DNA of 64,000 bases from positions 27,970,797 to 28,034,796 of the forward strand of contig CM047813.1 of the NCBI GenBank assembly GCA_026214975.1, written 5' to 3'. This document shows positions 13,001 through 23,978 of the stretch, one piece after another. Every line of letters begins with the position of its first letter. Position 1 is the first letter of the stretch. The stretch is from Gentiana macrophylla. Taxonomy: Eukaryota > Streptophyta > Magnoliopsida > Gentianales > Gentianaceae. A program made the position numbers and the translations under genes. The notes beneath the pieces were generated by a model, which ran no database searches, was not told the DNA's origin, and was given only the letters and a program-made list of their open reading frames with translations.

Positions 13001-14254
13001 CAATTATTTTACACATGGTAAGTTTTTTTTTATGAATGTCGTTGTGTTGTGTCGTGATGTAACAGTAGACGGGGGGAGATAGAAGCGAAGATTGTTTTAT
13101 CAACGTCATAAAATATTTGATGATGATGAAGGAGAACAGATGCTGGACAGAGCCAGTAGAACATAGAGCTTATATTTTCGATCTAACATATGCCTCACTT
13201 CCGGCGGAGGCTTAGCCAAGCTGCTGAGAACGGGAAAAAATGCTCTATTGAGCAGACCTTATAAAATTTTCTACGAGCTATGCTATATAAGGAGCCCCAA
13301 TACAATGCCTAGGGATTAGCCCGACACAGCGGATCGGAAGGAATCGAAAACGCCCTAGGGATGCATGTATTTCTAAGAACCTCATCAGGCCGAGGAGTAC
13401 CATAGAATAGGTCGAGATTCGTCATATGGTTTATTTTCTTAAAATACATCATTATGTTGTTACCGATAATTTCATGGGTTGTGCTGATACGATCACAAAA
13501 TACGTAACAAAATACAGATATATTTATCAATCTCACATGTGAAATGAATTTTTATAGTCAACTACAACAACATAATCAACTTATAACCAAACAAATAAAA
13601 CACAATCGGTATACAAGTTTCGTTTATTACTCCGAGCAATGATATTGACATAAACCAAAATACAAATATATCAACTACATATTTCTCTAACGAATGTCGT
13701 TATCGAACTAATGAATGACAATTTCATTATCGAACTATCTCATACAAATATATATCGAACTATCCTAAAAATCGAAACTTTATCATTTCACTACCCTAAA
13801 AATCGAAAATTTATGAGTTTAACAAGTTAATTACCTCAAACATAATCATCTATACGTGTGTAAGAAGAATAATTAAAACAAATACGATATTTTAAATTAT
13901 TCAAACAAAAATAAAATCTTAAGTGAAATGCTTGCCCATTTGTTTAAAGATACATGAGCGGTGTAATACAAGACCGAGCTTACTCCCGGCTCAACCTACG
14001 TTTTTTTTTTGTAGCAATGGTGAATTTCTGACAGCAATGGTGATTTTTTGGGTGATGAAACGGTGAAGAGGAGATGCTGAAAGAGGGGTGAAAAGGGTCA
14101 AATGAATAAGGATAATGTTTTAATGTTTTCAGATCGGACGAGACGAGGTCAAAATTGGACGAAGCGAGTGGCATTTTGACGAAGCAAAGCATAAAATCCG
14201 TGGATATTGGACGAAATCTCTCCTATTTCATCCAATTTGAAACCCCCCATTATT

Positions 14255-14345
14255 CCCGTCTAAATTAGGACGGAAACGTTTCCATTTAGACGGATCCATC
14301 TAAATTTAGACGGAATCCGTCCTAATTTAGACGGATCCGTTCTTT
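14255..14345. repeat. Short degenerate repeat of TTTAGACGGATCC-type units
   Basis: The motif TTAGACGGA(A/T)CCGTC recurs four to five times in both orientations, giving local hairpin potential. Related TTTGGACGAA motifs occur on both sides (14150-14420). Subterminal repeats of this kind are common in DNA transposons, but no terminal repeat or target duplication was found. Confidence 0.5.
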
Positions 14346-14505
14346 TTGGCCTGCATTTCAATTTGGACGGTATTATATCACGAAATAGGACACATTTGGA
14401 CGAAATCATCCAAAATTTGGACGTGGAACCTAAAAAAAATGTCAAGTCTAACCTCACATAAAATGAAATATGGGGTGCTACAATGACCTGATCTTATATT
14501 TTCTA

Positions 14506-14761
14506 TTGACGCTTTTATTCCCAAAATTAGAAAAGTTATTATTAAAAGTCGGACTAACGCCGGTAAATACAGACACAAAAGCGGACAGCGCTGGCCAATG
14601 CCGGATCACAACCGGACAAGCCATAAACACCTAAAAACCAAAGACCAACAAACTAAAAACATTTTTCAAAAAAAAAAAAAAAAAACTAAAAACAAAAGAC
14701 CTAAATTACTGTCAAAGCAAGAGATTCATTGGGAGTAGCATACTAGCATTGTCAAAGAGAA
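14506..14761 (-). repeat. Dispersed repeat, copy 1 (second copy at 63575-63802)
   Basis: From GACGCTTTTATTCCC to CATTGTCAAAGAGAA this stretch matches 63575-63802 in the same orientation, with scattered substitutions and an A-rich insertion near 14670-14690. Both copies start and stop at nearly the same place, which suggests a discrete short element. The AATAAAAGCGTC end on the minus strand would suit the 3' end of a SINE or of a 5'-truncated LINE; I cannot decide which. Confidence 0.75.
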
Positions 14762-14995
14762 AACCCCATAGAAGCCAAAAATCACTAAATACTTACTCCC
14801 TTCGTTTAACATCCAAAGACGAGCAATTCAAAATACTCCCTCCGTTTTTTTAATTATCATTTTTCAGAATTTATTTTATTTTTATTTATCTGTTATTTTA
14901 TATTTTCAATGCAACATTTATTATTTTCTTCCACATTTACCCTTCATTTCAACAGTTAGAGCCAAAACGGCATATCACAACAATGGAAAGTTATG

Positions 14996-15215
14996 TTTTT
15001 TTTTTTTTTTGCTTAAAGCCCCCGGTATCCGAAACCCACTGGTCCGACTAATCCGGAGTTCGGCCCGCGTCGTGCATGCAAAGTCTAACTCTTTATTTAA
15101 GGGTAAGGTCTGGCCAAGAGCTCTTTCAACATGACGCCTCAGAGGAGAATCGAACCGTTGACCTCCCCAGACATTCTCAAGTTACTTATCACTTGAGCCA
15201 AACTACTTGGTTGTA
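14996..15215 (-). mobile_element. tRNA-derived SINE
   Basis: The minus strand has a tRNA-like head with an A-box-like stretch (TGGCTCAAGTGATAAG) and a clear Pol III B box (GGTTCGATTC). A body with GGGCCGAACTCCGGATTAGTCGG and GGATACCGGGGGC follows, typical of plant SINE families. It ends in an A run, seen as 14996-15012 on the plus strand as T. Flanking GAAAGTTATG (14986-14995) and GAAAGTGATG (15216-15225) form a likely target duplication with one mismatch. It would be transcribed by RNA polymerase III and moved by LINE proteins in trans. Confidence 0.8.
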
Positions 15216-15439
15216 GAAAGTGATGCTTTGGAATCAAAAGGTCTTTGGTTTGAATTCCGCAATAGCAAAATCAGAGACAAGACTGTGCAATACGCGGGTG
15301 GGCCGGTGACTTCACCTGGATTTGAAAAAAGAAATTGTTTCAAAATATAATTTTGTTGCTAAAAATGTAAAAACACTAATAATATCCCCATTTAATCTCC
15401 GGTTACCTACACTGGAAAATATTTTTTCTGGGTCTGCAA

Positions 15440-15640
15440 CTAAAGGAGGAATTGGGATCCTCTGCCGTGACTCCCCTGCTGTAATGTGCTGTGATCACAT
15501 GAATCACTCAAAACGACGTCGTTTTGAGGGTTTGTTTTTTTTTTTTTCATGTTTGAGTCAAAACAACGTCGTTTTGACTCATTCCCATTACCACAACAGC
15601 CTGCTGTGTATTCCTCCACAGCAGATGATCCAATCTACTA
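15440..15640. repeat. Foldback block with AACGACGTCGTT palindromes
   Basis: Two AAAACGACGTCGTTTTGA-like palindromes (near 15511 and 15562) are separated by a T-rich loop. They are flanked by inverted CTGCTGT/ACAGCAG and GGGATCCTCTG/CAGATGATCCAA sequences. The layout resembles a MITE-like foldback element, and a related block occurs at 57555-57640. No target duplication could be assigned. Confidence 0.5.
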
Positions 15641-16096
15641 AAGGAGATCATGTATCTTACATATCGGTTTCGTTAAAAAAACCAATTTAAAAAAAAAAAA
15701 AGGACTACACCATCAAGGTAGAAAAATATGAAAAACTAACATTCAGATTAATTTTTAGCGAATAATCAATCAAATTAAACTTACATTACATTACACTAGT
15801 GTATATGTTTACGCCGTGCAAGGCATGACGTGTCCGTTAAAGCCGTAAACATAGAAATTGATGATATTTTTATAATTATAGAGATGATACAATCATAGAT
15901 TTTTATTAACATGAAGACATATAATTCAAAAGAAACATTAGTTTGGCTATCATAAATTACAAAATAAAATTTTACGAGGCCCACAATATTTTTCTAGAGG
16001 TAAAATGCAAAATATTGCATCTTTTAACAGGGTCTATAAACCCATTTAGGTAAATGTAGATCAACGAATAATCGTATACATCTATAAATAATTATA

Positions 16097-16490
16097 GGTA
16101 GGTTCTATTTGGACCCCCTTTTTTACTACTTGCACCACATTAATGAATATTTTTTCGGGTGAAAAAACGTTACTCACATCGGTAGTTTTTGGTAGCATAC
16201 CAACGCCGCGTCATCACCGACGCTGGTATGCCACTGTGAACACCAAATGAAAGCGACATGGATCGACGTCTAAGATTTAACACTTTTTATAGGGAACGCG
16301 TCGCCACATCGGTGGTGCTCCTTGTGGAACACCAACGCCATCATGGATCGACGCCGGTGTTCCACAAGCGAACACCAAAGCGATCGACTTCCCTATATAA
16401 AAATCATGTGTGCCCAAGTAATTTTTGTGAAAGCATACAAGTAGTAAGTTGCAAAGTAGTAGTAAATAGGAGTCCAAATAAAACCCCTAA
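16097..16490. mobile_element. MITE-like element with inverted ends and internal hairpins
   Basis: The left end reads TAGGTAGGTTCTATTTGGAC. The right end, reverse-complemented, reads TAGGGGTTTTATTTGGACTC; similarity continues through ACTACTTGCA. ATTATA occurs on both sides (16091-16096 and 16491-16496) as a possible target duplication. Two hairpins lie inside: GGCATACC-type arms at 16190-16235 and TGTGGAACACC/GGTGTTCCACA arms at 16314-16362. No coding capacity. The superfamily is uncertain. Confidence 0.6.
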
Positions 16491-16523
16491 ATTATATGCC
16501 TACAATATTTTTCTAGAGGTCAA

Positions 16524-16526
<3 letters not shown>

Positions 16527-16593
<67 letters not shown>
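16527..16593. repeat. (TA)n microsatellite
   Basis: About 33 uninterrupted TA dinucleotides immediately beyond the MITE-like element. Confidence 0.95.
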
Positions 16594-16596
<3 letters not shown>

Positions 16597-16835
16597 ATAA
16601 AGTTACTCTATGCAATTTTTTTATAATAATAGTTAGTAGTTAACAGTTGGCCTTATCCCCTCCCACTATCCACCCCTTCTATGTATTCTACTACGCCTAT
16701 AATCATTATCCACGTGCAAAAAAGTAAACAAATTAGCCCTACCCCCTACCCCCCCCCGGCTCTTCCTCTCTCCTCCTTCCTTAACTCCAAGACGTATATA
16801 TCACATATCCATTATTTAAGATAACATTTTATTTT

Positions 16836-16837
<2 letters not shown>

Positions 16838-16879
<42 letters not shown>
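16838..16879. repeat. (TA)n microsatellite
   Basis: About 20 TA dinucleotides. A TATAGATGATATTTTTA-like sequence after it resembles the flank at 15850-15890, so short dispersed duplications occur here. Confidence 0.9.
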
Positions 16880-16883
<4 letters not shown>

Positions 16884-17370
16884 ATGATATTTTTACATTC
16901 ATAGAAATGATATATAGTCATGGATTTTTGTTAATACAAACATACATTTAGTTACAATCATTGCAAGCACCTATAGTTATGTATATTACTACACATCAAA
17001 CTTTATCCATGATAAAAGATAATTGTGGTAATATACTAAGTATATTTCCCCACTGTAGCAAAGTTTGGGTTTTAAAAAGCATAGACTACAACCATGACTG
17101 CATTTTAATACATAAACATAAATCAATTCTTAATCGTTGGATAATTGAATATTTATTAATAAAATAATAAATGAATTCCATTTTAAATAGGTATTACATG
17201 TACATCTATAGATGTCTGGTCTTTGACAACCTATCTATTGAATCATATACGTTTTATTTTTTACAACAATATTATACTCGAAATCATATATTTATTACGC
17301 TATGGTTTAGGCTCATTATTCTACTCGAATGTAATAAATACGATTTGGAGTATACTTATGAGTACAAATT

Positions 17371-18540
17371 TAATAAATATGATTTCGAGTGTAACAAGTA
17401 ATGGTATGACTCATAAAAAAACAACAGTATCACAATAGACACAAAAAACATATATATTCATGTGAAGTTTTGCATTTAACCTATATATATTGCTAGAGTT
17501 ACTTAACTTAACAAAGTAAAAAAAATCACGTGAGCCGAAATATTTTTTTATAGGTAAAATGCAAAGTATTACATTTTTTAACGGGATCAATAAACAAGTA
17601 GAATGTAAAGTATTACATTTTTTAACGGGATCCATAATCTCATTTAAGTAAATGTAGATCTCCACCAATATATATGTATCTACATCTTACATATATATTG
17701 CTAAAGGTCTAAAGTTACTCTATTTAATAAATATGATTTCGAGTGTAACAAGTAATAGTATGACTCATAAAAAAAACAACAGTATCTCAATAGACACCAA
17801 AAACATATATATTCATGTAAAGCTTTGCATTTTACCTATATATATTGCTAGAGTTGCTCTACTTAACAAAGTAAAAAAAAATCACGTGGGCCGAAAAAAA
17901 TTTCTATAGGTAAAATGCAAAGTAATACATTTTTTATCGAGATCCATAAATTAAGTAGAATGTAAAGTATTACATTTTTTAACGGGATCCATAAACTCAT
18001 TTAAGTAAATGTAGATCTACCAATATATATGTATCTATATTTTATATATATATTGCTATAGGTATAAAGTTACTCTATTTAACAAAATAAAAAAAAATCA
18101 CGTGGACCAAAATATTTTTCTATAGGTAGAATGCTAAGTATTACATTTTCTAACGGGACTCATAAACTAAGTATAATGCAAAGTATTACATTTTTAACGG
18201 GATCCATAAACTCATTTAAGTAAATGTAGATCTATCAATATATATGTATCTACATTTTATATATATATTGCTATAGGTATAAAGTTACTCTATTTAACAA
18301 AGCAAAAAAAAAAATCACGTGGGCCAAAATATTTTTCTATAAGTAGAATGCAAAGTATTACATTTTTTAACGGGATCCATAAACTAAGTAAAATGCAAAG
18401 TATTACATTTCTTAAAGGGATCCATAAATTCATTTAAGTAAATGTATTACATTTACTAAGTAATGTAAAGCATTATATTTTTTAACGGGATCCATAAACT
18501 CAGTAGAATGCAAAGTATTACATTTCTTAAAGGGATCCAT
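17371..18540. repeat. Degenerate tandem array with recurrent CACGTG boxes
   Basis: Units share CACGTG next to a run of A, then ATATTTTTCTATAGGTA, AATGCAAAGTATTACATTTTT, ACGGGATCCATAAACT and TATATATGTATCTACAT. CACGTG occurs at 17527, 17883, 18099 and 18316, giving spacings of 356, 216 and 217 bases, so the later units are a near-217-bp tandem repeat. A short sub-repeat (AAAGTATTACATTT...GGGATCCATAAA) is further amplified at 18355-18540. No open frame. The array ends about 160 bases beyond the stop codon of the arginine gene. Confidence 0.85.
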
Positions 18541-18543
18541 AAA

Positions 18544-18592
18544 TTGACACGTGTCAAGCTCTTTGTCAAGCCAAGAGCTTGACACGTGTCAA
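18544..18592. repeat. Perfect 20-bp inverted repeat with nested TTGACACGTGTCAA palindromes
   Basis: The arms 18544-18563 and 18573-18592 are exact reverse complements with a 9-base loop. Each arm contains the 14-bp palindrome TTGACACGTGTCAA, so the same CACGTG core is presented twice. It lies between the tandem array and the 3' end of the arginine gene. It could be a MITE remnant, a transcription-factor site, or part of a 3' end signal; the sequence does not decide. Confidence 0.85.
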
Positions 18593-18700
18593 CAGGAGAG
18601 GACACCAAAATTCTAGAAAAAGAGGGGACGTGGAGGCTTGTTTGATAACCTTTTTCTCATTTTATAGTATATAGATAGATATAGATATAGATATAGAAGA

Positions 18701-21700
18701 TTACATAGGGGGGATGCAGCTGAGCCCTGTGTTCTCTGGGAGTCCCATCATTAAGTTAAGATTCTGCAGAGCCTGACCAGAAGCTCCTTTCACAAGGTTA
18801 TCCATCTGCAACAAATATACTTGTATATATTAACAACACACATTGAATAATTGCAACAAATATGAATCAATTTATTCTTCCCACGCAATGAATATCACTT
18901 ACAACTGACACGATTATTGCTCGTCCGGTTATTCGATCTGGGAAAACATTTATAAGGCAGTAATTGGATCCTCGGACATGTAGAGTGTGTGGTACTTCTT
19001 TGCCTTTTAATAGAATTACAAATTCCTCTTTCTGGACATATACAAATGTAAAGGATGCATTATTAGTAAAGAGTATACAACAGTAGGCCTCAATTACTCA
19101 TAAACCTGTTTCAAAAGTCACGATATGTAGGCAAGATGATTTCATGTAGTGGGTTCTCGTTTTAGACCGAGCATTTTGTGTTATTAAGTCATAGGAATGA
19201 ATTACATACCTCGTAGGAGCTCCTTAAGTGCTGATACAAGTCATCAGTTGATATTCCATGAGCCATTTCGACATAAATGGTAGATTGCAAATGACGGAAC
19301 TGTAAGGTAACAATACTTTGCATAAAAAACAGAGGTCAAAGGATAGCAAACAAATATTTAAAAAAAGGTTATGGTTACCGTTGCTGGCATTAGGTGGGGG
19401 GTAAAGCTAACGGTTACTTTTGTGTTCGAGGCTTCAGATAATCCTTGTTCAATTTCAGGCACTGTAAGAAAGAAATTACAGTAATAAAGTTACATGATGT
19501 TGTAATGCAAGAGTTGGACCAGAGCATACCCGTAAAGTTGAATTATTTAGACCCACCAATTCAAGAAATGTTGAAATTTCAACCGCTCACATAATGCGAC
19601 AGTTGAAAAGCGTATGGGGCTGCTCACCATGCCTATGTCGGGTAATACCATAAGAATTAATGCCCTCTGCTATCTCTGTGTATAGATTAGCCTCCTTTGC
19701 ACCACGCCCTGCAGGTAAATCCAAACAGCTGAAGTTTCAAAAACAATTTTAGCCCGAACATATTCTACAATGACAAATAAAGTCTTGGTAAAAGTCCAAA
19801 CCTGCTCCACTTAAGCCAGATTTTGAGTCGATAATTATGTTTGTTACTTTAATAAGATCAGCCTGCAAGAAGAGATCATTACCAGAAGTATCAACAGGTG
19901 AATTACACAAACGGAAAGGGGCTACAACAATAATGTGCGATTCACTAGCGCATTCTGTTTGATAACATCTTTAAGCCCACTAAAACACACAGTGGGCAAA
20001 AAGATACAAAAACTTTGTGAATTAGTCATTCACTCACAACTACATAAAAATAGACTTAAGAATCGTTAATCACGTTCTTTAAAACTACCTCGTTTAGGCA
20101 GACCTTTTAAGTTATTTTTTTTAATTATTTATTGGAAACTATGAAAAATACATAAAGACAAACATAAATTGCCAGAAAGAGAGAACTTTTGCATATATCT
20201 TTAAGGATTTGTCTCATCTCATTTGGAGATTTTCGTTTATTCAAAATGTTTAGCATGTATTGTAGCAGTACCACATATCAAGTTGAGGAAATTAAACATG
20301 CTTGGTAGCTTTCTAAGTGTTTCTTCATTATTGACTCAATCCATCTGAGGTTCATGCAACTTCGATACGTTGAAAAACTTTCAGAAACAAACATACCTTT
20401 ATCAAGGGAAAAAGAGGAAGCTGAACCGACGTTGTGTAGCAGCCAGGATTTGCTACTATTCGTGCATCTTGAATATCTTTTCTATATATCTCGGTCAAAC
20501 CATACACAACTGTTTTCTGAATTGAGGCAATTGAAAAACAAAGCTTAATAATATATTACAAAGTCCTCTAGTTCTAGTAGAAATAAGAAACTAGAGACGG
20601 CCCAACTCCCGACCCTTAGGGTCAACCAGGCCGCTCTCCAGAACGACCCTGGACTGGTTTACCCTAAGGGTCGGGAGTCGGGCCGTTACACCTCTATATA
20701 GGTCAAGGTGAATCAACATAGTTGTTTTATTGCTCAGATGAATTACCCAAAAGAAAGAAAGAGATAAATAGAATAGTTACTGCAAACTAGGGCATTAAGG
20801 CCGTAACAAATAATAATTTACCATTTAACCTAAACGCTTAAGCATTTGAAAAGAAGTGTAATTTACAGATGTATTTAGCAAGCCTCGTCATTTCTGGGCT
20901 AACCAACACGTGGACAATAGTAGACATGTTGGAGTAGTAGAATAAACGTGCAGTTTTTGCTAACAAGAAAATAATTTTACCTGCAAATCTGGTGCCTGGT
21001 GAGGCTGACCATACCATTCCTCATATTCACCAGTATCTCGCAGGCGGAAATCCTACACATTTGTTTCAATGTCATAGCAAGAACGAGTATATGTAATATC
21101 AAACTGGTTTTGAAAACTAAAAGGAAGTGCAATTGAAAGATTGAGAAGAAGGACAAAGCATACCGCAGAAAGATCAACGACCTTTAGACTGTTGGGAAGA
21201 CCTTTAATTATCTCCTGCAAAGAAGAAACAAATTCCCTGCTCAGTTGTGGAAAACAATAAAACAGGTTTTCACAGAAAATATCAGCTAGAAATTGTTAAA
21301 GTGCTTACAAAAAAAAGCACAGTTACAGCACAGAATATATTGCAATATCAGTAAAAGTCGCACACTTAATGCCAACATTCAATGCGGCAATCATGTCTAA
21401 GAAGAAAATGCATAAACCTGAGTTGTTCCATGTGGCATGCAGCAAAAAACAGCATCAACATAAGAAAAGTCAGCATCTTTGATGGCGATCAAATCGGGCA
21501 AATCCTTCAACAATTTCAGAAGTAATTCAGTACAATGTAAACTTCACCAGTCAAACTCCATAAATAAAAATGGTATACCATGTAAGCAGCCTGGCTTTTT
21601 TTCATACCTTTTGTGATATTTAATGATAAAGATCCAACTGCAGAACACACAAAAAAAAATTTTATATTACAGGGAATGCAATCTCCATACCAGCATAGCC

Positions 21701-22089
21701 AAATGTGGAAATACGGATGCGATTGATTGTCCAGCTTTCCTGTCAGCAGTCATGACGGCAATCTCAAAGAATGGATGATTTGCCACAAGCCTAATAATCT
21801 ATCAAAAAAGAATAGGAATTGAATGAAACCTATCAGAATGTGTAAACATGCCGATGAAGAGAAAGTACAAACAAATCTCAAAGCTGATTCAGTTTGGTTT
21901 TCTACAAGTTCTTCTAAAATGCATGGATCATCAAATAAAGGGGCAACACCCATATACAAAATGCTGCTTAGTTTCCTCTTCTATATCACATCCCATGGAA
22001 CATTTTTTTCCCTTCGAAATGTCACCTAATAAGCTTCTCAGCCAAACTAGCATTATATTCAAATTGCATTCAGTTTTTCTTGAGAAGGG

Positions 22090-22162
<73 letters not shown>

Positions 22163-22587
22163 ACCTAAAGATGATTGTCTAACAAATCTGTCCAGAACCA
22201 TAAATTAAAAAAAAACGATAAATCACAGAACTAAAAAAATCAGTGCTTTTACATGAATGTTAATTGAGGCAAGTTTCAAATGAAGAAATAAAAATATATA
22301 AAAAATAAAAATAAAAATAAAAAAAATTATACCTCAGAACCGGTATAACCACTAGCTCCAAGAATCCCAATTCGAAATTTATCCTGTTTCTGAGCATAAA
22401 TTTCCGAGGTATGCACAGCCCGTGTAACTGAAGAAGCCACACAAGCTCTAATGCAAACCCTATCAATTTTTGCGCTAGTCCTCCTCTGACACTTCCAAAA
22501 GTGAGCACCATCCAAAACAATCCGATTAGAAGGAGCCAAAGTACCCATTCTTATGCTTTGTGAGAAATTCCAAGAAAAATTTGACAA
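18701..22587 (-). CDS. N-acetyl-gamma-glutamyl-phosphate reductase, chloroplastic, 12 exons
   Basis: The enzyme reduces N-acetylglutamyl-5-phosphate to the semialdehyde with NADPH, step three of plastid arginine synthesis. Exons from the 5' end: 22587-22333, 21798-21691, 21504-21418, 21214-21164, 21052-20981, 20516-20397, 19862-19802, 19708-19628, 19461-19379, 19299-19210, 19031-18903, 18805-18701. All introns are GT-AG, and the phases join into 413 residues without a stop, close to the plant family's ~400. Residues 1-70 look like a transit peptide. The dinucleotide-binding GASGYTG is at 77-83, TADRKAGQS at 102-110, the catalytic cysteine of NPGCY at 217, and RHRHVPEIEQG at 275-285. A later in-frame Met (residue 14) is an alternative start. 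Intron 1 holds a long TA repeat and intron 5 a hairpin element. Confidence 0.96.
20597..20686. repeat. Hairpin element inside intron 5 of the arginine gene
   Basis: Arms 20597-20622 and 20661-20686 are 26 bases long and pair with one mismatch (ACGGCCCAACTCCCGACCC on the left). The loop is about 38 bases and contains a weaker inner inverted repeat (AACCAGG/CCTGG). The GC-rich arms stand out from the AT-rich intron. It is probably a small MITE; no target duplication is clear. Confidence 0.85.
22098..22160. repeat. (TA)n microsatellite in intron 1 of the arginine gene
   Basis: About 31 TA dinucleotides after an A run, roughly 170 bases downstream of the intron 1 donor at 22332. It does not touch the splice sites. 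Confidence 0.93.
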
Positions 22588-22689
22588 ATTAACAAAAAGA
22601 TAGTAATGGAAATAGCCGTCTATAGATTAAGAACTGACTTAAAACTCACCAATTCTTGGTGCATGATGGTGAGGAAATTCTGTGTTAGA

Positions 22690-23978
22690 TAACCAAAAAA
22701 AAAATGTAAATATGAAATATAGGAGCTAGTTTTCAAAGAACGAAGGGGCTAAAAATGTAATTATCTTAATACATAAAAGCTTGTTCGTGCAAATTGTCTA
22801 GGTTTTTTCCAATTCACGCAATTTGTCACAATGTGAAAATCTTGTTGTTTACGCCGCTTCTCCCAACTATTACTCAAGACAGCTTTTTCGCGCCTGGGTT
22901 TGGATGGGTTGTTGGATGTTAGAGTATCTCCAGAGGTTTAAGGTAAAAGCTTTAAAAAAAATGATAAAGCTTTACAAAAACTTTAATACCAATCGGAAGT
23001 TGTCCACGTAACCAAAGCTCTAAAGGAAAGGTTCATGCAGATCAAGCGGTTCATTTCTCTGCCATGTAGATTTTTTTTTTTTAAAGATTTGTGTGTAGTT
23101 AAAAAAATATTTATATATTGGAGAAAAAAAAGTTTATAAAGAAAATGTTTATAGAGTGATGATGTCTTGTAGAATGCCATAGAAACTTTTTTTAACTGTA
23201 GACGCCTTAGAAGCGATCTTCTCATATAAACTTTTAAAAGGCATGATTATCTTGCATAATATATGTATAAACCTTTTTGATATAAACTTTTTTCTCTACA
23301 ACAGATAAAGGTTTATAGCATGGACTCACTCCATATAATTTTTTTTCTACTACACACAAACTTAAAATAAATAAATAAAAATATCACAGTTGGCAGCTTA
23401 CTCACCACCGATCACCCGCCACCACGATCACTACTTACCATATTCACCACCGATTACCCGCCACCACCGCTACCACAATCACCACCCACTGCCGTCACCT
23501 GTCGTGTCACTACCCGTTTCCGCCACCACACACCGTAATCACCTCTCATATCCCGCTGCCGTCACCACACATCACCCATCACCCATCACCTGTCATTTTC
23601 CTTAGTATCGGACATTCCATTCCAGCGTGCACCAAACATAGTAATGGAATCAAATCCATTCCATTTCATTTCAATATAGTCATTTCATTCCATCTATCCA
23701 AACGTGCAATAAATCTACAAAGCTTTGAAACACAGAAAATTTTAAAGTTTGTGTGTAGTAGAAAGAATTATGTGTAGTGAGTCCATACTATAAACATTTA
23801 TAAAGGTTTATCTGTTATAGAGAAAAAGTTTATATCGAAAAGGTTTATACAGATATAATGTGGTATAGTCATAAACCTTTTAAACCTCTAACATCCAACA
23901 ATCCAAACCCTGTCTCGAGGAAAAGTTGGGAGAAGCGGCGGTAAACAACAGGATTTCATATTTACATTTTTTTTTTGC
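22690..23978. repeat. Long imperfect inverted repeat upstream of the arginine gene
   Basis: Left-arm segments at 22692-22715, 22835-22930 and 23224-23370 pair in order with right-arm segments at 23955-23978, 23885-23965 and 23740-23885. Shared landmarks are TTGTTGTTTACGCCGCTTCTC, TTGTTGGATGTTAGAG and AGTTTATA...TCTCTA.AACAGATAAA. The left arm carries extra sequence at 22716-22830 and 22930-23220. The centre holds a CACC-rich low-complexity block (23395-23600) and a CCATTCCATT-type stretch. It looks like a foldback or long-TIR DNA transposon with unequal arms, inserted about 100 bases upstream of the start codon. Confidence 0.75.
23395..23600. repeat. CACC/ATCACC-rich low-complexity block
   Basis: Irregular repeats of CACCACCGATCACCCGCCACC and related units in the middle of the long inverted repeat. 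The open frame across it is His/Pro/Ser-rich and is a product of the repeat. Confidence 0.8.

Larger units (their letters stand above)
12832..14505. other. Gene-poor interval right of the MULE
   Basis: No coding region is supported. It contains a TA microsatellite (12910-12983) grading into (ACAT)n, AT-rich spacer, and a short block of repeated AGACGGATCC-like motifs near 14255-14345. It may include the outer end of the MULE. Confidence 0.4.

Noticed and set aside
16258..16626. 122-codon open frame ending in Tyr-Ile repeats
   Set aside because: The C-terminal third is translated TA microsatellite and the rest is a MITE-like element.
23390..23605. His/Pro-rich 71-codon open frame
   Set aside because: Generated by CACC-rich low-complexity DNA in the centre of the inverted repeat.
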